A DNA stretch of 64,000 bases from JADKBO01 sp965230345. Its GTDB lineage: Bacteria; Bacteroidota; Bacteroidia; Chitinophagales; Saprospiraceae. Below the pieces are notes generated by a model. The model had not been told where the DNA came from, searched no databases, and saw nothing but the letters and a program-made list of their open reading frames with translations. A program made the position numbers and the translations under genes. How positions within the stretch are numbered: position 1 is the stretch's first letter; each line of letters starts with the position of its first letter. Below, piece after piece: positions 1 through 10,100 of this stretch. The stretch is taken from NCBI GenBank assembly GCA_965230345.1, contig CBDDKR010000002.1, positions 1,612,001 to 1,676,000 on the forward strand, given 5' to 3'.

Positions 1-1
1 T

Positions 2-943
2 GGTTGTAGCTCAACTGACACGATTCTTATATCATTTTTTGATAAAATTGATTTTTCATTTCCCGAAGATCAAATGATTCAATGTGAGGACGATGAAGTT
101 TTAATAACCTTGGATACATCATTTACCTACGAATGGTTTCCATTTCATTCTATTGAATGTATTAATGAAGATTGTAGTACGGTATACATTGATGAAATAC
201 TAGAAAATAATCATTTCAATCTCACAGTCATTGATGATGAAGGGTGTACTGATTCGATTCAAGTATCTTTTATTCCAATCGGAAACGATTCCTTAGTCTT
301 TTCAAATCACATCATATGTCCTTCTGATTCAATCCTAATTAATGGTCAATATCATAAAGGAGGAACAACGTTTTGTGATACTACAGGTATGGACTGTAAA
401 ATAATTCGCTGTCATACAATTGAAAATAGTTCTGACTCAAGTATTATTCATGCCTTCTACGAAAACATTGAAACAGGTCAAATCCTTGTATTAGATCAAT
501 TCAGCACTTTTCAAGATTATGAGTGGGAAGACTCTACCACACTCTCATGTGTAACATGCAATACTCCTGAATTAGAAGTCCAGCAAAATCAAAACTTTAA
601 AACTACAGCCATCGATTCGAATGGATGTGTAGTCACTATCATACACCATATTAATATTCAATCCCTATGTAATCAAATTCGAAATCAAATTCCAAACTCT
701 TTCACTCCTAATGATGATGGGGAAAACGATGTATTCAGGATACTTGGAAATGTAGATAATGTACAACGCATGCAAATATTTAATGAATGGGGCATGGAAG
801 TTTTCAACTCCAAAACTAAGTTCGAGTGGGATGGAACTTTCAAGGGTGAATCTGTTTCGCCAAGCACATACATCTATCTAATTACCATCAATTGTAATAG
901 GACAAAAGAATTCATTCACGGTGAAATATCATTGATAAGATGA
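2..943 (+). CDS. T9SS type B sorting domain protein (3' part, cut by window edge)
   Basis: The reading frame is open from the first base, so the gene begins outside the window; 313 residues are visible. The last ~90 residues, starting at NQIPNSFTPNDDGENDVF and including FNEWGMEVF and FEWDGTF, match the gliding-motility-associated C-terminal (CHU_C, type B) sorting domain that sends large surface proteins through the type IX secretion system. The upstream part is Cys-containing and beta-rich, like the repeat modules of SprB-type adhesins. Its stop overlaps the start of the PorP/SprF-like gene by four bases (ATGA), so the two are probably translationally coupled. Such pairs of a type B cargo and an SprF-like helper are common in Bacteroidota. 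The cargo's target or ligand cannot be read from this fragment. Confidence 0.85.
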   Translation, partial: GCSSTDTILISFFDKIDFSFPEDQMIQCEDDEVLITLDTSFTYEWFPFHSIECINEDCSTVYIDEILENNHFNLTVIDDEGCTDSIQVSFIPIGNDSLVFSNHIICPSDSILINGQYHKGGTTFCDTTGMDCKIIRCHTIENSSDSSIIHAFYENIETGQILVLDQFSTFQDYEWEDSTTLSCVTCNTPELEVQQNQNFKTTAIDSNGCVVTIIHHINIQSLCNQIRNQIPNSFTPNDDGENDVFRILGNVDNVQRMQIFNEWGMEVFNSKTKFEWDGTFKGESVSPSTYIYLITINCNRTKEFIHGEISLIR

Positions 944-2439
944 ATTGGAAAACTATCAAATATTTGATTCTAATCACTTGTGTAATTGTAGAAATAAAAA
1001 TGGATGCACAAGATATCCACAGTTCATTATATTGGATTACACCATCCAATATAAACGGCGCATTAATAAATTCTAATCCCCACAAATCGACCTTAGGTCT
1101 TTCACATCGTAACCAATATTATTCTATTGCGGCAAATTTCTATCAGCGAAACTCCTTGACGTTTGACCATTCATTTAATAGAAAATGGACTGTGGGTTTA
1201 AATTATCATCATTCAAGATTGGGTAAGACAGGATTTAGGAAGAATACAATTCAACTTATATCAGCTCATCGATTAATAAACTATAAGGTTTTTAATCTAG
1301 ATATTGGTATAAGAGGAGGCATTGGTTCATTCAAATTGAATGATGTTAGTCAACTCATTCAAGAAAGTACATTAATTCAAGACGAGTCCGAATTACTCCC
1401 TACACGACAACGTTATTCTTACAGATGGGGTGGATCATTTATGTCCACATATTTTATGAATAAATCATATTTACAATTTGGACTTCATGCAAGACAACGG
1501 GTAATATCTAGTATGGTAGACCAGAACAAATACAGTGACTTACTCTACAACATATACTCAAGTTGGCATAACGAACTAAGTCCAAATTTCGCATACTCTC
1601 TTTCTATGAATAACCAAATGATCGATGATCAATACGAACATCAATTTCAATTTTTGGTACATCCTAATTGGAATAAGTGGAGATTTAATGTAGGGGTTGG
1701 AACAAGACTGAAAGAATCTGTTCAATTTATTCTTGGATGTAAGTTTAGGAATACAGAATTGAATGTGGCTTACGATCAAGTCATTTCAAGTCTCAAAGCT
1801 GCCGCACATAATCTTTCTACAATAGAGATAGGACTAAGATATAGTTTCGACTCTAAATCTAAAAAAGTAAATACACTCTCAAAGATAAGTTACCTAACTC
1901 CTGAACTTATGAAAAGTGATAAAACGAACTTAGAGACCGAAGCTTTTGCTACTCCTTCTAAATTTATCATTACACCACATGTCTCGGAACTTGATAAAAA
2001 GAAACAAATACCTCGAATCGATGATACTATAGATAACATCACTAATAAAATTATCGATTCTATCGGAATATCAAAGCAGGTAGAAATACCATACGACTCA
2101 ATCGTAATTTTTCATGCATTCGATTCTATCAATATCAATGGTGAAAATCAAATTGAATCTCTTTGTTTATTACTAAAAAAACACCCCAACTTTAGAGTTA
2201 CCATAACATCACATACAGATCAATCTGGAACCCATCAATACAACGATTACCTTTCACAAAAAAGAGCAGAATTTGTCCGCCAACTAATGCTAAATAATGG
2301 AATAGACCATGAAAGATTGATCATTAGATGGAAAGGCGAACGAAACCCCTTGATTGACTGTAGAAGAAAGCATTGCACACCAAATGAAAGAGCAAAAAAT
2401 AGGAGAACAGTCATTCTTTTTGAGGCATCAAAGAACTAG
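940..2439 (+). CDS. PorP/SprF-family membrane protein fused to an OmpA C-terminal domain
   Basis: The 499-residue product has an N-terminal signal-like segment (to about residue 24, ending MDAQ). Residues ~25-305 form a PorP/SprF-like beta-barrel, with the typical SLxxRNQYYS and closing IEIGLRYSF. Residues ~306-385 are a low-complexity linker. Residues ~395-497 are an OmpA-like peptidoglycan-binding domain, with TSHTDQSGTHQYNDYLSQKRA and NRRTVI near the end. PorP/SprF proteins help T9SS cargo reach the surface; OmpA domains hold the outer membrane to the cell wall. The fusion would anchor the helper without a separate PorE-like protein. Coupling to the type B cargo gene upstream supports a dedicated helper role. 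The domain calls are from motifs; the anchoring role is inferred. Confidence 0.8.
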   Translation: MNWKTIKYLILITCVIVEIKMDAQDIHSSLYWITPSNINGALINSNPHKSTLGLSHRNQYYSIAANFYQRNSLTFDHSFNRKWTVGLNYHHSRLGKTGFRKNTIQLISAHRLINYKVFNLDIGIRGGIGSFKLNDVSQLIQESTLIQDESELLPTRQRYSYRWGGSFMSTYFMNKSYLQFGLHARQRVISSMVDQNKYSDLLYNIYSSWHNELSPNFAYSLSMNNQMIDDQYEHQFQFLVHPNWNKWRFNVGVGTRLKESVQFILGCKFRNTELNVAYDQVISSLKAAAHNLSTIEIGLRYSFDSKSKKVNTLSKISYLTPELMKSDKTNLETEAFATPSKFIITPHVSELDKKKQIPRIDDTIDNITNKIIDSIGISKQVEIPYDSIVIFHAFDSININGENQIESLCLLLKKHPNFRVTITSHTDQSGTHQYNDYLSQKRAEFVRQLMLNNGIDHERLIIRWKGERNPLIDCRRKHCTPNERAKNRRTVILFEASKN

Positions 2440-2502
2440 CATAACATAGATAATGTCGCACATGTTACAGAGACTCCAAAATTATCATCGTAGTATTGCA
2501 TT

Positions 2503-2877
2503 ATGATATTTGGAAAGAAAAATAAGAAAAAAGTTCAAACCATAACGGTTACTGATGAAAACTTTAGGGAAGTTGTTTTAAATACGGACAAAGGAGTTCT
2601 TTTGGATTTTTGGGCACCGTGGTGCGGCCCTTGTAAAATCATCGGTCCTATCATTGATGAAATAGCTGAAGAATTCGGAGATAAAGCAGTAATAGGTAAG
2701 GTAAATGTCGATCAAAACCCTAAACTGTCCAATCATTTCAAAATAAAAAGTATTCCTACATTAGTATTCATTAAGGATCAACAAATGCTGGAAAAATTCT
2801 CTGGAATGATACCTAAACCCAACCTTAAGGATATGGTAAATGATTTGATAAACTTCAAAGTTTTACCCAAAGAATAG
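2503..2877 (+). CDS. trxA: Thioredoxin
   Basis: This 124-residue protein has the classical thioredoxin core. The active site is W40-CGPC-K (residues 40-45) inside LLDFWAPWCGPCK, and the cis-proline loop is SIPTLVF (P85). It would reduce disulfides in cytoplasmic proteins. A short Lys-rich N-terminus (FGKKNKKK) precedes the fold; there is no signal peptide. The gene lies 63 bases after the PorP-like gene. A near-consensus -7 box (TAGTATTG) sits just before the start, so it may have its own promoter. The family is certain; the physiological partner is unknown. Confidence 0.95.
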   Translation: MIFGKKNKKKVQTITVTDENFREVVLNTDKGVLLDFWAPWCGPCKIIGPIIDEIAEEFGDKAVIGKVNVDQNPKLSNHFKIKSIPTLVFIKDQQMLEKFSGMIPKPNLKDMVNDLINFKVLPKE

Positions 2878-2892
2878 AAGTTGAAATCAAGA

Positions 2893-2935
2893 GAAAATAA
2901 AAATAGGATTGAAATCTTATTAGTTCCAATCCTAT
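2893..2935 (-). terminator. Rho-independent terminator of the CBS-domain gene
   Basis: A 9-bp stem (ATAGGATTG at 2903-2911 pairing with CAATCCTAT at 2927-2935) is followed on the minus strand by a T-rich run (TTTTTATTTTC). It lies between the converging thioredoxin and CBS genes. The T-rich run is only on the minus-strand side, so it should mainly end the CBS transcript. Confidence 0.7.
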
Positions 2936-2951
2936 CTACAGAATAATTCTA

Positions 2952-3371
2952 CTATTTGTCAATTATTTCTTTAAACAATATAGATTTCGGGTATTCTCTT
3001 TTAAGTGTATGTCTAATCACATCGAAAGCGGTAATTACACCCTTTAATTCTCCATCTAAGTTTACCACTGGCAGTGTTTTGAATCTTTTATCCATAAACA
3101 ATTCTGCGGCAGTTCCAACTTTATCAATCGGTGCAATTTGAATAACTTTTTTGGTCATGATATCATCAACCTTACTGGAATCATCTTTACCAATACAGTT
3201 TTTCCATAAATCAAAAGATGTAACCATTCCTACAAGTTTTCCCTCTTCTACCACAGGTAATTGTTGAACTTTCAAATCAAACATTACCTTAGTAACATGA
3301 TCGATCGAATCACTAGGAGTTACTGTAACAGGATTAACAGTCATTATTGTACGTACTTCATCGTTTAACAT
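2952..3371 (-). CDS. Two-CBS-domain protein
   Basis: The 139 residues are almost entirely a tandem CBS pair. The first repeat runs about residues 6-60 (IMTVNPVTVTPSDSI... GMVTSFDLWKN) and the second about 70-128 (IMTKKVIQIAPIDKV... GVITAFDVIRH). CBS pairs bind adenine nucleotides or related ligands and usually control an attached or partner protein. Here there is no attached enzyme or channel domain, so it is a stand-alone sensor module, probably cytoplasmic. It converges with the thioredoxin gene and ends at a hairpin terminator. The neighbours do not identify its partner. Confidence 0.9.
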   Translation of the reverse strand: MLNDEVRTIMTVNPVTVTPSDSIDHVTKVMFDLKVQQLPVVEEGKLVGMVTSFDLWKNCIGKDDSSKVDDIMTKKVIQIAPIDKVGTAAELFMDKRFKTLPVVNLDGELKGVITAFDVIRHTLKREYPKSILFKEIIDK

Positions 3372-3607
3372 ATCTTCAGTTTTTAGTTGGTTAGAAAATA
3401 AACGACCAAATATGCCCCGTACTACACTAAGAAGGAATTTCTAATTTATTCATTCAATACAAATCAAAAAGCCTACTTAACAATCTTGTAATAATAGAAC
3501 ATAATTCTACAATAATTAATTCCAATAATATAATGTTTTATGAAAATTCACCATTTTAGACGTAAAACATGCATTTCGCGCGACAAAATAGAATATTTAG
3601 CGTTTAT

Positions 3608-4246
3608 CTAATCCTGATGATTTCCATTCTTAGATGCCAAAAAGGCTTGCCAATCTTCCCAATAATCTATATCGGACAACTCAGGCAATAAGAAATAACT
3701 AAGATTATTGTCATCTAGTTTTTGAATGGTTTGTTTTAATACAAATTCAGAACTCCAATTGATATCATCAAAGAGACATGCATTCGTCTCTTTCATTCCA
3801 ATAAGATAATATCCTCCATCTATAGCAGGACCAATTACGACGTCCCTTTCCTCTAGAGCACCTATTGCTTTTTCAAGAATTTCACTTGTAAGATATGGAC
3901 AATCGCTTCCAATCAATAAAACCCTATCATATCTTTCCAATTCAATCTTTAAAGCAGAATTCATTTTTTTACCAAGGTCTCCAACACTTTGAATCGACTT
4001 TTTTGTATCCCTATGATTCCAAACATCCTTATTATTAACAAAATCAGAATAATAAACCCGAACATCCAAGTCTGATGAAATGACTAACTCCGCAGTAATA
4101 TTAAGGAGGCTATGATATACTTGGTCTGCCTTCGTCCGACCTACATCATTGGCAATCCTTGTTTTAGCATTGCCAAACTCAGGATTCTTGACAAAGACTA
4201 TTACACTATTTTTTCTTCTCTTTCTCTTCTCTTTCTCTAACGACAT
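3608..4246 (-). CDS. DUF2064 / TIGR04282-type glycosyltransferase-like protein
   Basis: The 212-residue product matches the TIGR04282 (DUF2064) family, a GT-A-like fold with members near arsenosugar biosynthesis genes. Visible motifs are VIVFVKNPEFGNAKTRIA near the N-terminus, LLIGSDCPYLT (nucleotide/metal loop) and VIGPAIDGGYYLIGM. The only nearby start lies inside the 3' end of the adaptor gene, giving a 41-base overlap. In the overlap both frames read a purine-rich run as charged residues (EKEKRKRRK here). This implies coupling to the TolC/adaptor operon. The substrate is unknown; arsenosugar formation is not supported by any neighbour. Confidence 0.8.
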   Translation of the reverse strand: MSLEKEKRKRRKNSVIVFVKNPEFGNAKTRIANDVGRTKADQVYHSLLNITAELVISSDLDVRVYYSDFVNNKDVWNHRDTKKSIQSVGDLGKKMNSALKIELERYDRVLLIGSDCPYLTSEILEKAIGALEERDVVIGPAIDGGYYLIGMKETNACLFDDINWSSEFVLKQTIQKLDDNNLSYFLLPELSDIDYWEDWQAFLASKNGNHQD

Positions 4247-5564
4247 CGCCTCTATCCAATTTTTTAGAAACCTGTGAGTAAGGTCCAGATACTACCTTAT
4301 CCTCGGTAGTCAATCCGCTTGTAATTTCGATATATTCATCATCCTGAATTCCTGTTTTAACAGCAACTTGATCTACAGTATCTCCCTTAATGACAAATAC
4401 AACTTCCTCGTAATCATCATCGGTCAACTTTTTATTCTTCTTGTCAACACCATCTTTTTCTCGTACAGCAACTGCTTGAATTGGAACACTAATTACATCA
4501 TTAGCTTTTTTCGTAAAAATATCAACTGAAGCAGACATTCCCGGTCTAAATGGGTATTGATTACCGTCCTTAACCAATTGCGCATATGAACTTGGGTCAA
4601 TAGAAATCGTTACTGTAAAATTGATGACCTGATCAGTATTAAGAGCACCAGACACAGAAGATAAGTTAGACGCTGAATTAGCAATCTGAGTGACCTTACC
4701 AGTGAATATCACGCCAGGATAAGCATCAACATCTATCTCTACAAAGTTATTCATCATCAATCTTGGTACATCATTTTCGCTAACATCTACTTGAACTTCC
4801 ATTTGACTCAAATCTGAGATTCGCATCATCTCTGTTCCAGTCATTTGAATAGTACCAACAACTCTCTCTCCTTTCTCTACAGACAATGAGGATACAATTC
4901 CTGCAGTCGGAGCAAGGATCGTAGTTCTATTCAAATTTGTTTTTAACTCTTTTAATGAAGCCTCAGAGCTTTTAACCGAAAATGCAGCTCCTTCAGCACT
5001 TTTTATACTTGCTTTAAGCCCTGCTTCAGCAGCCTTCAAATTAGCCTTTAACGCCATTAAGTTACTCTCGCTTTGCTCATACTCCACCATAGAGATTACT
5101 CCATCTTTCTTTAGATCGATATTTCGTTTATGAGTAGTTTCCGCATTAATCAATTGAGCACGAATCTGTTCCACTTGTGCGCGACTATTTTCTACTTGAG
5201 CTTCTGACGTTGCAAGCTGAGATTTTGCACCGTCTACACTGGCTCTTCCTCGCTCAACAGAACTAACGTATGCCTCAGGATCTATTTTTGCTAAAACCTG
5301 ACCACTACGAACAGAATCTCCCTCTTGGATATAAAGATCTACAATTTCTCCAGAAACATCCGAACTTATTTTCACTTCAACCTTCGGGAAAATACGTCCA
5401 CTCGCTGAAACAGTTTCACTGATCGTTCTACTTTCCACCTCTGCCGTATCTACCTGAACTCCTTTGGGTTTGCTCCTCCCCTTAAAAAAAGCCAAAATGA
5501 GCAATATCAATAAGGCTATAATTAGTCCCCAAACAAGTTTTCCGTTTTTCTTTTTGCCACTCAT
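4206..5564 (-). CDS. HlyD/MacA-type efflux periplasmic adaptor
   Basis: The 452-residue protein has one N-terminal membrane segment (about residues 9-27). It then shows a split biotinyl-lipoyl domain (GEIVDLYIQEGDSVRSGQVLAKIDPE and APTAGIVSSLSVEKGERV), an alpha-helical hairpin rich in Ala/Gln/Glu between them (about 85-215), and beta-barrel and membrane-proximal domains. It would link an inner-membrane transporter to TolC. The TolC gene is immediately upstream (8-base gap), but no MacB-type ABC or RND permease follows, which is where one is often found. The C-terminus is a charged tail (REREEKEKKK) overlapping the next gene. Family certain; transported substrate unknown. Confidence 0.9.
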   Translation of the reverse strand: MSGKKKNGKLVWGLIIALLILLILAFFKGRSKPKGVQVDTAEVESRTISETVSASGRIFPKVEVKISSDVSGEIVDLYIQEGDSVRSGQVLAKIDPEAYVSSVERGRASVDGAKSQLATSEAQVENSRAQVEQIRAQLINAETTHKRNIDLKKDGVISMVEYEQSESNLMALKANLKAAEAGLKASIKSAEGAAFSVKSSEASLKELKTNLNRTTILAPTAGIVSSLSVEKGERVVGTIQMTGTEMMRISDLSQMEVQVDVSENDVPRLMMNNFVEIDVDAYPGVIFTGKVTQIANSASNLSSVSGALNTDQVINFTVTISIDPSSYAQLVKDGNQYPFRPGMSASVDIFTKKANDVISVPIQAVAVREKDGVDKKNKKLTDDDYEEVVFVIKGDTVDQVAVKTGIQDDEYIEITSGLTTEDKVVSGPYSQVSKKLDRGDVVREREEKEKKK

Positions 5565-5572
5565 AGTATATT

Positions 5573-6994
5573 CTAATCTATTTTTATGGGTTTACCTATA
5601 TAAAAGTCCAATACTTTTACCTTGAACAGGTAATCGTACTTTGCAATTAAATTGTTAATGGACGCATTGTCATAAGCCATTTTCATATTGGTTAATTCAA
5701 AACTATTTATGGCTTGTATATCAAATCTTTTTTGAGCATTGTCATAGGCTTTCTTCTGGGCCTGCACTGACAATTCACTTGCTTCATATGTACTCTTTGC
5801 TGCTTTACAATTGGCCCATGCTTGCTGTATATTACTTTTCAACTTTTGCTTTTCCTGTTCCAAGACAATCTTCATTCTATCCTGATTAAGTTTAGCTCGC
5901 TGGATGCCAGCTGTAACTCGATAGTTATTATATATCGGAATAGATAAACTTACTCCTACACCATAGGATACATTATCATTTACTTGATCGGAATATGGTG
6001 TTTTCTCTACAACAGGGATCGTATTAGGAAATCCAATAGTCGTTTGTTGCCCTTGTATCAATACATTAATATCATTATATTCAAGCGTAGAGCCAATTAC
6101 TCTTCGACTTTGATTTGAATAATTAGTATTGATGGATCCACCGACTGACAATGAAGGCAATAACCCTGAATTGGCAATTTTCTTGCCTACATCAGCAACT
6201 TCAATACCTAGCTCTGCCGATTTAATAGACCATTGATTCTTTTCTGCCAATTTATAAATATCATCAATGCTCATCGTCGAATACTCCAATATTTCAGGTA
6301 CTGTAACGGTAACTTCTTCAATCCTAAATTCGACACTAGAGTCAAGAAGTAAAGATTGCTTTAGGTCCAAAAGAGCTGCATCATAATTGTTATTGGCTTG
6401 CACCAAAGATTGTTCATTATTTGCTCTTTGAGCTTCAAGATTAAAAAGTTCTATTTCAGGACGAGCTCCTCGTTCGATCAATTTTTTCATTTGATCTATT
6501 TGAGTATCTGTATTAGCAACATTATTTTGCGCAATCTTAATGTTTTCTTGTGCAAAAAGTACTGCTAAGTACTGATTGGCCACGGCTAGAGCGATATCTC
6601 GTTCAATCTGTTTAATATCAACTTCACTTCTTTCCCTTTCAACCTTAGCCTGTTTAATGGTATTTTGGATACGCCCACCATTATATAGTGTTATTCCAGA
6701 GTTTAAAGAATAATTATTACTAAAAAAGGTTTGGCTATTAAATGTATTTGTAGTCGGATCAATAGATCGTCCAAAATTCCAATTAGCACCTACTGAACCA
6801 TTGAGAGATGGCAGTTGAGCGTGTCGAGCCTCTTTAATGCCAATATTGGCTTCATCCTGATTAAGTTTTAGATTTTGTACACTTAAATTGCTAGAGATAG
6901 CTCTATTAACACACTTCTCAAGGCTCCATGATTCTTGTGCTTCGACATTAAGCCCTACCAACAATAATACTAATACATATACGATTCGCTTCAA
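5573..6994 (-). CDS. TolC-family outer-membrane efflux protein
   Basis: The 473 residues start with a signal peptide (to about residue 19, LLVGLNVEAQ) and contain two OEP repeats typical of TolC: long Gln/Ala/Asn-rich helices with membrane beta segments such as GASVGANWNFGRSIDP-like strands early on and VGVSLSIPIYN in the second half. It forms the outer-membrane exit channel of a tripartite exporter and is the first gene of the operon with the adaptor. A -7 box, TAGATTTG, lies 17-24 bases upstream on the minus strand (7011-7018). No regulator is adjacent. Confidence 0.92.
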   Translation of the reverse strand: MKRIVYVLVLLLVGLNVEAQESWSLEKCVNRAISSNLSVQNLKLNQDEANIGIKEARHAQLPSLNGSVGANWNFGRSIDPTTNTFNSQTFFSNNYSLNSGITLYNGGRIQNTIKQAKVERERSEVDIKQIERDIALAVANQYLAVLFAQENIKIAQNNVANTDTQIDQMKKLIERGARPEIELFNLEAQRANNEQSLVQANNNYDAALLDLKQSLLLDSSVEFRIEEVTVTVPEILEYSTMSIDDIYKLAEKNQWSIKSAELGIEVADVGKKIANSGLLPSLSVGGSINTNYSNQSRRVIGSTLEYNDINVLIQGQQTTIGFPNTIPVVEKTPYSDQVNDNVSYGVGVSLSIPIYNNYRVTAGIQRAKLNQDRMKIVLEQEKQKLKSNIQQAWANCKAAKSTYEASELSVQAQKKAYDNAQKRFDIQAINSFELTNMKMAYDNASINNLIAKYDYLFKVKVLDFYIGKPIKID

Positions 6995-7010
6995 AGCATT
7001 AATTTTTCAA

Positions 7011-7018
7011 CAAATCTA
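7011..7018 (-). promoter_or_regulatory. -7 box upstream of the TolC gene
   Basis: The minus strand reads TAGATTTG, an exact match to the Bacteroidota TAnnTTTG element, just ahead of the TolC start. No clear TTG is seen at the -33 position, so the call rests on one element and its position. Confidence 0.45.
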
Positions 7019-7079
7019 CTTCATAGAATGGTTTTGTAGCATATTTTTTATATAAAGCTGTATGAAATCAAGATTAATT

Positions 7080-7116
7080 CAAAAAATAAAGGCACAAATG
7101 ATAAATCACTTGTGCC
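7080..7116 (-). terminator. Terminator of the metalloprotease gene
   Basis: An inverted repeat GGCACAA...TTGTGCC (7091-7116, 12-bp arms with one mismatch and a two-base loop) is followed on the minus strand by a T-rich run (TTTATTTTTT). It lies 26 bases past the metalloprotease stop. Confidence 0.75.
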
Positions 7117-7141
7117 CTTTTATCTATTACGTATTTTAACT

Positions 7142-10100
7142 CTACTTCTGAATTACAATTTTCTTCATAACTCGAGTTTTCCCATCGGTAAGAGTCACTA
7201 AATAAACTCCGTTTATCAATGAAGTTGTATTTATTTGATGTAAACCTGTATGAATTCCTTGCTTCGATAATACCTTACCATGAATGTCAGAAATAATAAG
7301 TGTTCTTAATTTCTTAGCCTTTTCTCCAATCTCTATATTGACATAATTGCTTGATGGATTTGGATATAATTTAACCTCACTTTCCAAGTCCACATCATTA
7401 ATACTTGATGGGAAGCTTTCATCAATTTCAATATTAAATTGTGTTATTTCGATCCAACCACCATTACCGTCTTCAACAACAAAATGGAACGCATCAAAAT
7501 CAGCATCACTAGTATTTTCATAATAAATTCTACCCTCGTCAATCTCATATTGGGTAAACTTATCTCCTACTTCCATTTTTCCTCCCCAATTGGTCAATTC
7601 ACCATGTTCAACATTTTTCACCAAAGTATAAACCAATTCATTCGGAGTATTATCCACATCTTCACTTAATAAATAATTGAAAGAAATTTTTGGACGATTA
7701 AATGGTTGAATTTGCAGTACTTCATTTTTCACCAATACTGGCGGATTGGATGTAATCGCTCCACACACTTCCAATTCAAACTTTTTGATTTCTCCTCCAC
7801 TTCCGCCTTTATTATCTTCAATGGTCAATTCCCAAAGTCCTTTTGGGTTTTCACCGACAAATCTAGATAACGAATCTTTAGGTTTATAAACATTTACTGT
7901 AGAAATACAACCGTTAAAAAACACACTACCATTATCGTTAAAACTTCCATTCATTTGAAAACTCTTAGGACAAGATGGATCCCACAACCTAATTGTTTCT
8001 CCAGATGGTGAAGTTAATCTTCCTTTTAAATCTTTGAAATTATCGTGTTGTACTATCAGGTTTTTAATGTAAACCTCAGAAATTTCACCTTCCGAAGGAA
8101 TATTAACCTTTGATTTTACCGTTTGAGCAGAACTTGCACTTATCTTAATTGGAACATCAAGAGCTGCAAAAGTCGCACAATCTAAATTGGCTGTACCCAG
8201 AGATCTAACAAATGTATAATCTCCTTCACCACATACATTTAATCCTTTAACTCTATAATAATACACTGTAGCTTTTTCTAAGAAAGAAGGAACAGTATAA
8301 AAGGTATCCTGCACTTCTGTTGAGAATACAACATCTTCAGGATCAAAAGCAGGATTGGTTGCTAATTCAAAAAAGTAAGATGTAGCATTAGAAGCTTTTT
8401 GCCAATTGAATGTAGGAAGTCCTGCCGACCCTTTAAGTCCGTCTTCAGGTCCTAAAACCATCAAGTCAGAAAAGTCTGTGGAAATAACATCTACATAGAA
8501 AGTTCTTCTAATCGTATCCATGGAATCTGAAACACCAATAATATCCCATTCATAAGAACCTGTAGGCAAGTCTTCTGATATAGTAAATTCTACTGATGCA
8601 TTATCACCAGCATTTACAGAAACACTTGAAAAGTTTGCGGTAATATCAGTAGGCATTCCTTCAGTACTAAATGCTATACTGCCCTGATAACCACCAATTG
8701 CTGCTGTATTTATTTGAGCAGAAGCCGATCCAGGTAAACAAAGCTCTTGAACATAAGAATCAAGAGCAAAAAATGCCTTCGGTGTCGATGCCTCTTCAAT
8801 AATAAAATTTTGATCTGTTACATCAAAAAAGATATTATTGCTTGCTTTAACCAATATTCTTGCTTGGTTAGTTGGAGCAATTGAAGGTACAATAACAGAA
8901 GCTTTACCATTATTCGGTAATCCCTCTGCAAGTAAAATTAAATCCGAATCACTTTCATGTAAAGCCTTATTTAGAGATAGATAGATATCAACTCTCTGGC
9001 AATTCACCAACGCATTATCTGTATTGGCAACATCCCAAGTTACATCAAAATTAGATCCAACTTCAACCACATCACTAAGTCCTGGACTTAAGACTCTAAA
9101 TGGCCCTGCACTATCATCTACATTGAAGTTAATTTCATCCCAATGAGCCATTCCAGCATCAGGATTATTGTCTCTTACTGTAAATCTAAACGTCAACTCT
9201 CTTTTGTAAGTTGGTAATACCTCCGTGGCTTCACCTGAATTACTGAATATTCTTTGAGGTCTTGGGAAAAACCTATATGGTTCCTCTACTGGTCTAAAAG
9301 ACCTGAAGGCTGCGCATTGCAAAATTGGATTTCCTAAATCACAAGTCGGTCCTCCTCCATTTTTCTGTTCCCAACAATAGGTCAAATTATCGTCATTTTC
9401 ATCAGTTCCAACTCCTTCTAAAACAAAATATGTAGATACTGGAATATGAAATCCATCTTCGATTTCAATGTTTGCTTCAGGAGTTATATTATCCGTTGGT
9501 GTTTTTTCAGCACACCCCAATGCTCCACCATTTCGTGTTCTATTATAAATCTGAACCAATGAAGCGTTGTTGTAATAATCGTCATTGTTACCCTGCACGT
9601 TATTTTGACCACAAAGACCACCATAAGACATTATCGTGCTTCCACTTCCTGGTTCAAAATCATTACCAATCGAGGCATTCGAATTGTCTCCACTTGAATC
9701 AGAGCAGTTATTGAATGTATGCTGTGCAGATAGTTGATGACCTATCTCATGAGAAGCAACTTGAACAGTAATATACAATAGGCTTGCATAATGACACGTA
9801 ACTCCTGCTGCTTTATTGCTATTGTTACAAATTGATGCCAAGGCCGCCACTCCACCTACATCGGTACAATTGTTCGTATATATATGACCAATATCGTAGC
9901 TTCCATTTCCAACTAGACTATTCACTCTTCCCGTATTTTGCTGAAGCAAAGATCGACCTTCCGTTACATTAAAATAACCATCATTAGTCGGATCCAGTTG
10001 AATCAACTTATCATTATCAGCTATCAATCTTAGATTAAACCCAGCTTCATTTTCATAAATCTGATTGAGCCTGTTTACAGTAGTAACCATATCGGCAAGA

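Noticed and set aside
3608..4246. Arsenosugar biosynthesis locus
   Set aside because: The family name carries that label, but no arsenic methyltransferase or radical SAM partner is nearby.
9472..9714. Open frame on the strand opposite the metalloprotease
   Set aside because: It is a shadow of the real gene with no promoter or family match; the same holds for other long antisense frames within genes.
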